Positions 45,595 to 53,343 of a stretch of 64,000 bases of DNA are shown here, piece by piece. The stretch is from assembly GCF_000787835.1 (NCBI RefSeq), contig NZ_BBPP01000015.1:1-64000 (forward strand). The letters run 5' to 3'. The notes under the pieces are model-generated. The model was not told the origin of the DNA. It did no database searches and worked only from the letters and a program-made list of their open reading frames with translations. How positions within the stretch are numbered: the stretch's first letter is position 1; each line of letters begins with the position of its first letter. The position numbers were made by a program, and so were the translations under genes. The stretch is from Streptacidiphilus melanogenes (GTDB taxonomy: Bacteria; Actinomycetota; Actinomycetes; Streptomycetales; Streptomycetaceae).

Positions 45595-45689
45595 GCCGCT
45601 GATCCGTTCGCGCGGGCCGAATCGCGCCGGGCGCCCTCCAAGCGGCAGGATGGACGGCACCTGTAGCGCGAACACGGATCGGACGCGAG

Positions 45690-46790
45690 TTGAGCAGCGA
45701 TTACGCCGAATACGTCCGCAGGACGGCCCTGCGCCTGCCGACGGTCGGCATCGACATCGGCGGTACGAAGATCGCCGCCGGTGTGGTCGACGGCGAGGGC
45801 CGCATCCTGGAGCAGCTGCGCACCGAGACGCCGCACAAGAGCAAGAGCCCGAAGGTCGTCGAGGACGTCATCACCGAGCTGGTCCTGGCCCTCGCGGACC
45901 GCCACGACGTCCACGCGGTCGGCATCGGCGCGGCCGGCTTCGTCGATGCCCAGCGGGCGCGCGTCCTGTTCGCCCCCCACCTGAGCTGGCGCAACGAGCC
46001 GTTGCAGGAAGCGCTGAGCGACCGTCTGGGGCTCCCGGTCATCGTCGAGAACGACGCCAACGCCGCCGCCTGGGCGGAGTGGCGCTTCGGCGCGGGCGCG
46101 GGGGAGGAGCACCTGGTCATGGTGAACCTCGGCACGGGCATCGGCGGGGCGATCGTGCACGGGGGCCGGCTGGAGCGCGGCCGCTACGGCATGGCGGGCG
46201 AGTTCGGCCACATGACCGTGGTGCCGGGTGGCCACCGCTGCCCCTGCGGCAACCGCGGCTGCTGGGAGCAGTACTCCTCCGGCAACGCGCTGGTGCGCGA
46301 GGCCCGAGAGCTGGCGGCGGCGGAGTCGCCGGTCGCGCAGCCGCTGCTCGACCGGGTCGAGGGCGACGTCGCGTCCATCACCGGCCCGCTCGTCACGGAG
46401 GCCGCGCAGGAGGGCGACCCCTGCGCGGTCGAGCTGCTGCAGGAGATCGGCCAGTGGCTCGGCCTCGGCCTGGCCAATCTCGCCGCGGCGCTGGACCCCG
46501 GCCGCTTCGTCATCGGCGGCGGCGTCTCGGCGGCGGGCGAGCTGCTGCTCGCGCCCGCGCGCGAGGCGTACCGGCGCAACCTCACCGGCCGCGGGTTCCG
46601 CCCGGAGGCGGAGATCTTCGAGGCCGAGCTCGGCAACACGGCCGGCCTCATCGGCGCAGCCGACCTCGCCCGCGGCCGCGCCCGCCGCTTCCGCACGGTG
46701 AAGCGCGCCCGCGTGGAACGCGCGGAGCGCGTCTCCCGCACCGGCGTCGGCCGCCGCCGCACCCAGTGGTGGACCCCACTGGAACGGTGA
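45690..46790 (+). CDS. ROK-family sugar kinase (glucokinase-like)
   Basis: A 366-residue ROK protein without an N-terminal HTH, hence a kinase rather than a repressor. ATP motif GIDIGGTK (20-27), catalytic Asp in VENDANAAAWAE, and the zinc motif CPCGNRGCWEQYSSG. Probably phosphorylates glucose or a related hexose. A basic tail of about 35 residues follows the kinase fold. TTG start at 45690; the ribosome site is weak. Confidence 0.87.
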   Translation: MSSDYAEYVRRTALRLPTVGIDIGGTKIAAGVVDGEGRILEQLRTETPHKSKSPKVVEDVITELVLALADRHDVHAVGIGAAGFVDAQRARVLFAPHLSWRNEPLQEALSDRLGLPVIVENDANAAAWAEWRFGAGAGEEHLVMVNLGTGIGGAIVHGGRLERGRYGMAGEFGHMTVVPGGHRCPCGNRGCWEQYSSGNALVREARELAAAESPVAQPLLDRVEGDVASITGPLVTEAAQEGDPCAVELLQEIGQWLGLGLANLAAALDPGRFVIGGGVSAAGELLLAPAREAYRRNLTGRGFRPEAEIFEAELGNTAGLIGAADLARGRARRFRTVKRARVERAERVSRTGVGRRRTQWWTPLER

Positions 46791-46866
46791 GCAACCACCC
46801 TGTGCCGATGGCCCTGCGCGCCCGGACCATCTGCTCGGGTGGCTGTCGCGCAGTTCCCCGCGCCCC
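46791..46866 (-). repeat. Intergenic hairpin repeat, copy D (inverted, one arm missing)
   Basis: Read on the minus strand it gives GGGGGCGCGGGGAACTGCGC, then GACAGCCACC, GATGGTCC, GGGCCATCGGCACAGGGTGG and TTGCTC, the same order as copies A and C. The second outer arm is absent: the element abuts the stop codon of the ROK gene. Confidence 0.72.
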
Positions 46867-46910
46867 CATGGGGTGCAACCGCGCGCGGGAGCGAATCTTC
46901 GGCATTCGCG

Positions 46911-46939
46911 TTGACCGCGCTACAGTCGCGACATATCGT
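46911..46939 (+). promoter_or_regulatory. Promoter of the DUF1707 gene
   Basis: TTGACC (46911-46916), a 17-bp spacer and TATCGT (46934-46939). A short inverted repeat GACA/TGTC flanks the -10. Confidence 0.6.
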
Positions 46940-46983
46940 GTTGTCACTGTCCGGCACCGCCGTATCGACTGGAGCATGTCGTC

Positions 46984-47598
46984 GTGAACGAGCCCGTACC
47001 GCTTCCCGTGTCCAGCGATGGGCAGGGCCCCGCCCTGCGGGCGGGGGACGGGGACCGTGACCGTGTCGCCGCCGTGTTGGCCGACGCGCTCGCGACCGGG
47101 CACATCGATCCCGACGAGCACGCGCAGCGGCTCGAAGCCGCCTATGGGGCGCGGACGTTGGCCGAGCTGCACCCGCTCACCGCGGACCTGCCGGTCTCGG
47201 CCACCGAGCTGCAGCCCGTTGCGCCGCCCAGCACGCAGCCGGTGACCGCGCTGTTCAGCAAGGTGCGGCGGGGCGGGCAGTGGCCCGTGCCGCCGACGAG
47301 TGTGGTGCGGGCGCGCTGGGGGAAGCTCGTGATCGACCTGCGGCACGCGGTCTTCACCCGGCGCGAGGTGGTGATCGAGGCGGACGCGTTCTGCGGCCTG
47401 ATCGAGCTGGTGCTGCCGCCGCACGTCCGTGTCTACGACGAGGGCAGTGCCCTCTTCGCCAAGCGGGCCCTGTCGAGCCGGACGGACGAGACGCAGACGG
47501 ACGGGCCGATGGTGCGGATCACCGGCCGAGCGGTCTTCGGCCAGGTCCGGGTGCGCCGCGCCGGCGACGCGAAGTACCCGTGGCGGGAGTGGCGCTGA
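46984..47598 (+). CDS. DUF1707 protein with LiaF-like C-terminal domain
   Basis: A 204-residue soluble protein. DUF1707 domain at about 18-70 (LRAGDGDRDRVAAVLADAL, GHIDPDEHAQRLEAAYGA), then a C-terminal beta-rich region (KLVIDLRHAVFTRREVVIEA, GRAVFGQVRVRR) like the cell-wall-antibiotic response domain of LiaF-type proteins. The family is abundant in Streptomyces and of unknown function. GTG start at 46984. Its stop codon is part of a symmetric hairpin shared with the convergent gene. Confidence 0.8.
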   Translation: MNEPVPLPVSSDGQGPALRAGDGDRDRVAAVLADALATGHIDPDEHAQRLEAAYGARTLAELHPLTADLPVSATELQPVAPPSTQPVTALFSKVRRGGQWPVPPTSVVRARWGKLVIDLRHAVFTRREVVIEADAFCGLIELVLPPHVRVYDEGSALFAKRALSSRTDETQTDGPMVRITGRAVFGQVRVRRAGDAKYPWREWR

Positions 47599-47616
47599 GC
47601 CGGGGAGCCCGGCTCA
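47596..47616. terminator. Symmetric terminator containing both convergent stop codons
   Basis: TGAGCCGGG (47596-47604) and CCCGGCTCA (47608-47616) form a perfect 9-bp stem with loop GAG. The outermost TGA is the stop of the rightward gene, and the outermost TCA is the reverse complement of the stop of the leftward gene. Confidence 0.75.
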
Positions 47617-48105
47617 GCCCAGGGCGCGCTGCATCAGGACCGTGTCGATCCATCGGCCGTGCTTGAAGCCCACGCTCCTGAGCCGTCCCGCCGGCTCGAA
47701 GCCGAAGCGCCGGTGCAGCGCGGCGGAGGCGTCGCTGCCGGAGTCCGCGATCACGGCCACCAACTGCCGCAGATCGGTGGGCTCGCAGGCCGTCAGCAGC
47801 GCGTCCAGGAGTGCGCTGCCCAGGCCCAGGCCGGTGCGACCGGGGGCGAGGTAGATCGAGTTCTCGCCCGTGTGCCGGTAGGCGGGCTTGGGCCGGTAGT
47901 GGCTCACGTAGGCGTACCCGGCGATCTCGCCGTCGGCCTCCGCGACGAGGAACGGCAGCCCGCGTGTCGCCAGGTCCTCCGCCTTCGCACGCCAGTCGGC
48001 CTCCGTGGGCGGCACCTCGTCGAAGGTGACGACGGTCTCCCGCACGTAGTGGGCGTAGACCGCGGCGACAGCCGCGAGATCGGCCGGCCGGGCGGGACGG
48101 ATCAC
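47614..48105 (-). CDS. GNAT acetyltransferase, phosphinothricin N-acetyltransferase-like
   Basis: A 163-residue GNAT enzyme with the Pat/Bar-like pattern (DLAAVAAVYAHYVRETVVTFDE, GYAYVSHYRPKPAYRHTGENSIYL, acetyl-CoA loop RTGLGLGSALLDALL). Members acetylate phosphinothricin, methionine sulfoximine or other amino acid analogues; the natural substrate is unknown. GTG start behind AGGAG. Divergent from the MBL gene. Confidence 0.85.
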   Translation of the reverse strand: MIRPARPADLAAVAAVYAHYVRETVVTFDEVPPTEADWRAKAEDLATRGLPFLVAEADGEIAGYAYVSHYRPKPAYRHTGENSIYLAPGRTGLGLGSALLDALLTACEPTDLRQLVAVIADSGSDASAALHRRFGFEPAGRLRSVGFKHGRWIDTVLMQRALG

Positions 48106-48151
48106 CGTGCTGCTCCTGGAGGTTTCGGGGGGACGGAGACTGCGAGCAGGC

Positions 48152-48157
48152 TAGCCT
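48152..48157 (+). promoter_or_regulatory. -10 box of a leaderless MBL transcript
   Basis: TAGCCT ends seven bases before the ATG at 48165, with no ribosome site between. Confidence 0.5.
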
Positions 48158-48164
48158 CACGACC

Positions 48165-48797
48165 ATGAAGCTGACCAAGTTCGGCCACGCCTGCGTCCGA
48201 CTCGAACGGGACGGCCACGTCCTGGTCATCGACCCGGGCAGCTACAGCGACCCGACGGCGATGGACGGCGCCGACGCCGTCCTCATCACGCACGAGCACC
48301 AGGACCACTGCGACGAGGCGGCGATCCGCGGTGCGCTGGAGGCCAACCCGGGGCTGCGGATCTGGACCAACCGCGACCTCGCCGCCCGGTTCGGCGGTCT
48401 CGGCGCCGGGCGGGTGACCGCGGTCGGGAACGGGGACGCCTTCACCGCCGCCGGGTTCGAGGTGCAGGTGCACGGCGAGTGGCACGCGCAGGTCCACCCG
48501 CACTGGCCGATCGTCGCCAACACCGGCTACCTGGTCGAGGGGATCTTCCACCCCGGCGACGCGCTGACGGTGCCGGAGCAGCCGGTCGGCACGCTGCTGC
48601 TGCCGGTCCACGCGCCCTGGTCCAGGCTCGGCGACGTGGTCGACTACGTCAACGCGGTGGGCGCGAAGCGCGCCTTCGCCGTGCACGACGCGGGGCTCAG
48701 CGACATCGGGCTCGGCAGCGCGGCCTTCGCGCTGAACGAGATCGCCCCCGGCACGGCGTACGAGCGTCTGGAGCCGGGGGCGTCGGTGGACCTCTGA
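48165..48797 (+). CDS. Metallo-beta-lactamase-fold hydrolase (UlaG-like)
   Basis: A 210-residue hydrolase. The metal motif is His43-x-His45-x-Asp47-His48 (THEHQDHCDE), with further ligands in IFHPGDAL and FAVHDAG. The closest recognisable subgroup is the UlaG/YtnP-like small MBL proteins; substrate unknown. Leaderless start likely. Converges on the PAP2 gene, 19 bp away. Confidence 0.82.
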   Translation: MKLTKFGHACVRLERDGHVLVIDPGSYSDPTAMDGADAVLITHEHQDHCDEAAIRGALEANPGLRIWTNRDLAARFGGLGAGRVTAVGNGDAFTAAGFEVQVHGEWHAQVHPHWPIVANTGYLVEGIFHPGDALTVPEQPVGTLLLPVHAPWSRLGDVVDYVNAVGAKRAFAVHDAGLSDIGLGSAAFALNEIAPGTAYERLEPGASVDL

Positions 48798-48816
48798 GCG
48801 AGGTCCGGGCGGGAGC

Positions 48817-49455
48817 TCAGTCGGCGGCTGTCAGCAGCGGGCGCAGCATCCCGCTCTGCAGCCGCACCACCAGCGGTGGCGCGTAGCGGCGCGCGGCCAG
48901 GGTCGCCGGGGCGGCGACCAGGGCGCCGACGACGAGGCCGACGACCACGTCGTGCGGGTAGTGCGCGCCCACCCAGACCCGCGAGAAGGCCATGAACAGC
49001 GCCAGCACCGAGGCGACGATGCCGATCCTGCGGTCGAGGATCCACAGCGCCGCGGCCGACGCTGCGGCGATCGTGGAGTGGTTGCTCGGGAAGGACCAGT
49101 CGCCCACGCCGGGGCAGGGCTGCAGGGTGACCGTGTGGGCGATGGCCTGGCATGGTCGGACCTCGGTGAAGACGCTCTTCAGGAGGTCGTTCACCACGTA
49201 GGCGAGGACGACGGCGACCGGTACGGCCAGCGCCGTCGCCATCGCCGCGGCGCTGCGCGCCTGGCGGGCCTGCCACCAGCCCCAGATCATCAGCAGGGCG
49301 AAGACGCCCAGGCCCAGGGTGGCGTAGAAGGAGACCAGGTCGTCCAGCCAGTGCGGCGCGCTCTGCGCCTGACGGGTGAACCAGGTGTACAGGCCGCCGT
49401 CGATGGGGGCCCCGTCCAGTGCGAGGTCGTTCACGGTGTTCAAGGGGGTGGTCAC
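48817..49455 (-). CDS. PAP2-family membrane phosphatase
   Basis: A 212-residue protein with about five membrane segments and the three phosphatase motifs: KSVFTEVRPC, FPSNHST and SRVWVGAHYPHDV. Likely acts on phosphatidic acid or undecaprenyl diphosphate. The GTG start overlaps the DedA stop (GTGA), so the two lipid-related genes form one unit. Confidence 0.88.
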   Translation of the reverse strand: MTTPLNTVNDLALDGAPIDGGLYTWFTRQAQSAPHWLDDLVSFYATLGLGVFALLMIWGWWQARQARSAAAMATALAVPVAVVLAYVVNDLLKSVFTEVRPCQAIAHTVTLQPCPGVGDWSFPSNHSTIAAASAAALWILDRRIGIVASVLALFMAFSRVWVGAHYPHDVVVGLVVGALVAAPATLAARRYAPPLVVRLQSGMLRPLLTAAD

Positions 49456-50108
49456 TCCGCGGAGGCGCTGCTCTTGCGGGAGCGCATCAGTTCGAGGCCG
49501 ATCGGGATGACAGAGACGACGACGATCAGGCCGATGATGGGCAGAAGGTACTTGTCGATGTCGGGGATGCTGGAGCCGAGCGCGTAGCCCGCCATCGTCA
49601 CGCCGACGGACCAGAGCAGGCCGCCGACGACCTGCCACAGGGTGAACGTCTTCACCGGCACGTTGAGCGCGCCCGCCATCGGGTTGAGGACGGTGCGCAC
49701 GACGGGGATGAAGCGCGCGAGCACGATGGCCTTGGCGTAGCCGTACTTGGCGAGGATCTCCTCGGCCCGGTCGGCTCCGGCGAGCAGGTGCTTGTTGTTG
49801 GTGCGTGTCAGCAGCGCCTTGCCGCCCTTGAGCCCGATCAGGTAGCCGACCTGGGCGCCGAGCAGCGCGCCGACGGCGGCGCAGACCAGCACCGCGCCGA
49901 GGTTCAGGTGCACGCCGTTCTTGCTCGTGGTGCAGAGCAGGCCCGCGGTGAACAGCAGGGAGTCGCCCGGCAGGAAGAAGCCGACGAGCAGGCCGGTCTC
50001 CGCGAAGAGCACGACCAGGATGCCGAGTGCGCCGAAGGCGGCCAGCAGCGAGTTCGCATCGAGGATGTTCACCGCGAGCTGGTGCACGCCCGTGGGGTCG
50101 GGGGCCAT
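49452..50108 (-). CDS. DedA-family membrane protein
   Basis: A 218-residue protein with the DedA/VTT signature (FAETGLLVGFFLPGDSLLF, GYLIG, FIPVVRTVLNPMAGALNV). DedA proteins are polyprenyl-phosphate or lipid transporters. ATG start behind AGGAGG. Co-transcribed with the PAP2 phosphatase; together they fit undecaprenyl-phosphate recycling, though other lipid substrates are possible. Confidence 0.9.
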   Translation of the reverse strand: MAPDPTGVHQLAVNILDANSLLAAFGALGILVVLFAETGLLVGFFLPGDSLLFTAGLLCTTSKNGVHLNLGAVLVCAAVGALLGAQVGYLIGLKGGKALLTRTNNKHLLAGADRAEEILAKYGYAKAIVLARFIPVVRTVLNPMAGALNVPVKTFTLWQVVGGLLWSVGVTMAGYALGSSIPDIDKYLLPIIGLIVVVSVIPIGLELMRSRKSSASAE

Positions 50109-50147
50109 GGGTTCGATCCTCCTGCGATAGTGGCTGCGAATCGCTTA

Positions 50148-50169
50148 ACGTCTACATGTGTGTAGTCGT
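50148..50169. promoter_or_regulatory. BlaI/MecI-type palindrome
   Basis: The core CTACATGTGTGTAG (50152-50165) has perfect 5-bp arms; the flanks extend the symmetry to 22 bp with one mismatch (ACG..CGT). It contains the TACA-N-TGTA pattern typical of BlaI-family operators. It lies between the DedA gene and the BlaI-type gene, so both could be controlled. Confidence 0.6.
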
Positions 50170-50231
50170 TCTGTGTCACTGTAGTGGATGGAAGAGCGGA
50201 ATCACGAAGACGACAGAAGGGTGGCTCGCAG

Positions 50232-50600
50232 GTGGCGACCGAGGGGCAGCGGCGGCATCCGGGTGAGCTGGAGTCGGGCGTCCTGTCCGTGCTGTGGGCG
50301 GCCACGGGCCCGATGACCCCGGCCGAGATCCAGCGGTCGCTGGGTGGCGGGCTGGCCCGGACCACCGTCAACACGATCCTCTCCCGACTGCACGAAAAGG
50401 GGGTCGTGCAGCGGACGCGAAGCGGCCGCGCGTTCGCCTACGCGCCCGCGCGCGAGGTCGCCGACGCGCCGGGGCTCGCGGCGCGCCGGATGCGCAGCGA
50501 GCTCGACAAGGAGCAGGACCGCGAGGCCGTGCTCGCGCGCTTCGTCTCGGGCCTGAGCGACGAGGACGAGGAACACCTGCGCCGCCTCCTGGGCGGCTGA
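50232..50600 (+). CDS. BlaI/MecI-family transcriptional regulator
   Basis: A 122-residue winged-helix protein (LESGVLSVLWAATGPMTPAEIQ, ARTTVNTILSRLHEKGVVQRTR, YAPAR) with a C-terminal dimer and cleavage region. No BlaR-type sensor protease is adjacent, so it is an orphan regulator; streptomycetes carry several. GTG start at 50232. A BlaI-type palindrome lies about 65 bp upstream. Confidence 0.85.
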   Translation: MATEGQRRHPGELESGVLSVLWAATGPMTPAEIQRSLGGGLARTTVNTILSRLHEKGVVQRTRSGRAFAYAPAREVADAPGLAARRMRSELDKEQDREAVLARFVSGLSDEDEEHLRRLLGG

Positions 50601-50635
50601 ACCGTCAGGGTGCCGTTCCCGTGGAAGATGGGCGC

Positions 50636-51052
50636 ATGACGTTCAGTACCCGCACCTTCCAAATGACCACCGGGCACCGCGAGACGGCCGTCGACCTCAC
50701 CGACCGCTGCCGGTCCTTCCTCGACGAGGTGGCCGCCGGCGCGGACGGCCTGCTCAACGTCTTCGTCCCGCACGCTACCGCGGGCATCGCCGTGATCGAG
50801 ACCGGCGCCGGCAGCGACGACGACCTGCTGGCCGCGCTGCGGGAACTGCTCCCGGCCGACGACCGCTGGCGCCACCGCCACGGCTCGCCCGGCCACGGCC
50901 GCGACCACGTCCTGCCGGGGCTGGTCGCCCCGCACGCGACCCTGCCGGTGGTGGACGGGCGGATGGCGCTCGGCACCTGGCAGTCGGTGGTGCTGATCGA
51001 CACCAACGTCGACAACCCCGTGCGCACCGTGCGGCTGAGCTTCCTCATGTGA
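50636..51052 (+). CDS. YjbQ/UPF0047 family protein
   Basis: A 138-residue protein of the YjbQ family (LLNVFVPHATAGIAVIE, GSPGHGRDHVLPGLVAPHAT, GTWQSVVLID). Some members have weak thiamine-phosphate synthase activity, but the physiological role is unsettled. ATG at 50636, 35 bp after the regulator gene, so an operon is likely. Confidence 0.85.
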   Translation: MTFSTRTFQMTTGHRETAVDLTDRCRSFLDEVAAGADGLLNVFVPHATAGIAVIETGAGSDDDLLAALRELLPADDRWRHRHGSPGHGRDHVLPGLVAPHATLPVVDGRMALGTWQSVVLIDTNVDNPVRTVRLSFLM

Positions 51053-51185
51053 CGGCTGCGACAGCCACGGCGCGAAGCGGCGTCCGGTGTTATTGAATGG
51101 GATGTGCGGTCAGGCATTTCGGGGCCCCGTCGCACGGGTCAGAACACCGCCCCGGCTCCGCGCCGGGGACTGCTGAGGGAGCCGC

Positions 51186-53297
51186 ATGGACTCCACACCC
51201 TCTCCCTCGTCCTCCTCGCCGTTCGACCTGGTCAGCAGCGCCTTGGAGCGCAACCTCTCACGCGGCGGGGCGGACGCGCCCGAGGACCCGGGGGACGGCC
51301 GTCACGATCAGATTCTCGGCGCGGTCAGTCTGGACAGGGAGCTGAGGATCACCCGCTGCAATCTTCAGGCCCCCGTGTTCGCGGGCCTGGACGCCGGAGT
51401 CGGGAGTCCCTTCGTCGACCTTCTGCCCCCGGGGGACGTGCCGACCGTCACCCGGCGGCTGCGCCAGGTGCTGGAGACCGGTGAGGCGCACGTCGCCCGG
51501 ATCCAGCGCCTGCGCCGGAGAGACGGGTCGGAGCTGGTCGTCTCGTTGAGCGTCCTGCCCGCCGCGGCGCCCCAGGAGGGGCTGACCGTCTCCCTGATCG
51601 CCATGGCCACGAGATTGCACCTGTACGCGGCCGAGACCGCGATCGGCACCTCCCTGGACATCGGCGAGACCGCGCAGTCGCTGGCGCAGTCCCTGCTGGC
51701 CTGGGGAGACGTGGCCGCGGTCGACCTCGACTACGCCGTGTGGACGGGCGAGGGGATCACCGGGCAGGGGGAGGGGCGCATCCGGCTGCGGCGGGCGGCC
51801 CTGGTGCCGGACCGGGCGTGGCCCGAGGGCTACGTGACCCCTGGCGACGACCTTCCCGGCGACGCGAGTCGTCTGCTGGCCCAGGCGGTCCGGCGGGACG
51901 ACGCCCCGCAGGCCATCGTCGTACCCGACCGGGAGGCCGTGGAGCGGGTGTTCGGCGGTCCGCAGGTGATGCGCGCCCTGGTGCCCGGTGACCGGTCGGC
52001 GGGCGTGGCGTGCATTCCGCTGGTCCTGGACGGCGAGCCGCCCGTCGTGCTGGGCGTGGCGGAGGTCTGGCGGCGGGCGGACCTCCCGTTCCGCGACAGC
52101 GAGCTGTTCGACCTGCAGGAACTGGTGGCCAGGACCGCCCACCACGTCGACCTGGCCCGTCAGCACCAGCGCGAGCACACGCAGGTGCTGGCGCTGCAGC
52201 GCCGGCTGCTGCCCCGGACGGGCGGCGACACCGTCGAGATCGCCAGCGTGTACCAGCCCGCCACTCCCGACAGCGCGGGCGTCGGCGGTGACTGGGTGAA
52301 CAGCTTTCCGCTGCCGGACGGCCGCACCGCACTGGTGGTCGGCGACGTCGTCGGGCACGGTCTGGGGGCCGCGGCCGCCATGGGCCAGCTCAGCATGGAG
52401 GCCCGGGCGCTGCTGTCCGCGGGGCTGGCGCCCGACGAGGTGCTGGAGCGCCTGGACGAGACCGTGACGCTGCTGGACGACACGGAGTCCGGGCTGGCGG
52501 CCGGCTACAGCGCCCTGGGATCCACCTGTTGCATCGCCCTCTACGACCCGGTCAGCCACCGGATGGCGCTGTCCAGTGCCGGCCACCTCCCTCCGGTGCT
52601 GCTCCTCCCGGACGGGCGCACCCGCCCGCTGGCGGTCCGGCCTCACCCCGGCCTCGGCGCCGAGTTCGCGCTGCGGGAGCCGTTCGGCGTGCACACGTTC
52701 GACACGCCCCCGGGCTCCCTGCTCGCGCTGTACACGGACGGCCTGGTGGAGGACCCGGCCGTGTCGATCGACGAGGGCATCGGCCGGCTGGCGGACGCCG
52801 TGTCCGCGGTCCACCCCTGGGACGACCTGCAGCAGGCCGCCCGCCGCGTCGTCTCCGCAGTGGCGCCCGCGCGCCAGCGGGACGACGTGACCCTGCTGCT
52901 CGCGCGGATGATCGGCTACCGCAAGGGGGACACCACGACCTGGCGGTTGCCCGCCCGGAACGACGCCCCCGCCGCCGCCCGGGCGCGGCTCTCCGCGCTG
53001 CTGCGGCACTGGGGCACCGCGGACGACACCCGGGACGACGTGCTGCTGCTGGTCAGCGAGCTGGTCGCGAACGCGGTGCGCTACGCCAGCGGTCCGATCA
53101 CGGTCCGGGTGATCAGGACCGGTCACGGCCTGCTGTGCGAGGTGGGCGACACCGGCAACGGCAGACCGCGGCTGAGCCGGGGCGGCCTCCTCGACGAGAG
53201 CGGCCGCGGCCTGCGCATCGTGCACCGGCTCACCACCCGGTGGGGGGTGCGCTGGACGGACACCGGCAAGGTCGTCTGGGCGGAGGTCGCGAAGTGA
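51186..53297 (+). CDS. Second PAS-GAF-PP2C phosphatase with anti-sigma-type ATPase domain
   Basis: A 703-residue protein with the same architecture as the protein at 1533: PAS-like (about 40-150), GAF (about 160-330), SpoIIE-type PP2C (about 350-555, VGGDWVNSFPL and VGDVVGHG) and HATPase_c (about 570-700, LLVSELVANAVRYA and ESGRGLRIVHRL). Likely a partner-switching regulator sensing a signal through PAS/GAF. ATG behind GAGGGAG. No antagonist gene nearby; it converges on the polyketide synthase gene. Confidence 0.88.
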   Translation: MDSTPSPSSSSPFDLVSSALERNLSRGGADAPEDPGDGRHDQILGAVSLDRELRITRCNLQAPVFAGLDAGVGSPFVDLLPPGDVPTVTRRLRQVLETGEAHVARIQRLRRRDGSELVVSLSVLPAAAPQEGLTVSLIAMATRLHLYAAETAIGTSLDIGETAQSLAQSLLAWGDVAAVDLDYAVWTGEGITGQGEGRIRLRRAALVPDRAWPEGYVTPGDDLPGDASRLLAQAVRRDDAPQAIVVPDREAVERVFGGPQVMRALVPGDRSAGVACIPLVLDGEPPVVLGVAEVWRRADLPFRDSELFDLQELVARTAHHVDLARQHQREHTQVLALQRRLLPRTGGDTVEIASVYQPATPDSAGVGGDWVNSFPLPDGRTALVVGDVVGHGLGAAAAMGQLSMEARALLSAGLAPDEVLERLDETVTLLDDTESGLAAGYSALGSTCCIALYDPVSHRMALSSAGHLPPVLLLPDGRTRPLAVRPHPGLGAEFALREPFGVHTFDTPPGSLLALYTDGLVEDPAVSIDEGIGRLADAVSAVHPWDDLQQAARRVVSAVAPARQRDDVTLLLARMIGYRKGDTTTWRLPARNDAPAAARARLSALLRHWGTADDTRDDVLLLVSELVANAVRYASGPITVRVIRTGHGLLCEVGDTGNGRPRLSRGGLLDESGRGLRIVHRLTTRWGVRWTDTGKVVWAEVAK

Positions 53298-53343
53298 CGC
53301 GGCTGCGGACCGGGGAAGCCCGTGCCCGCCGCGCGGATCCGCG

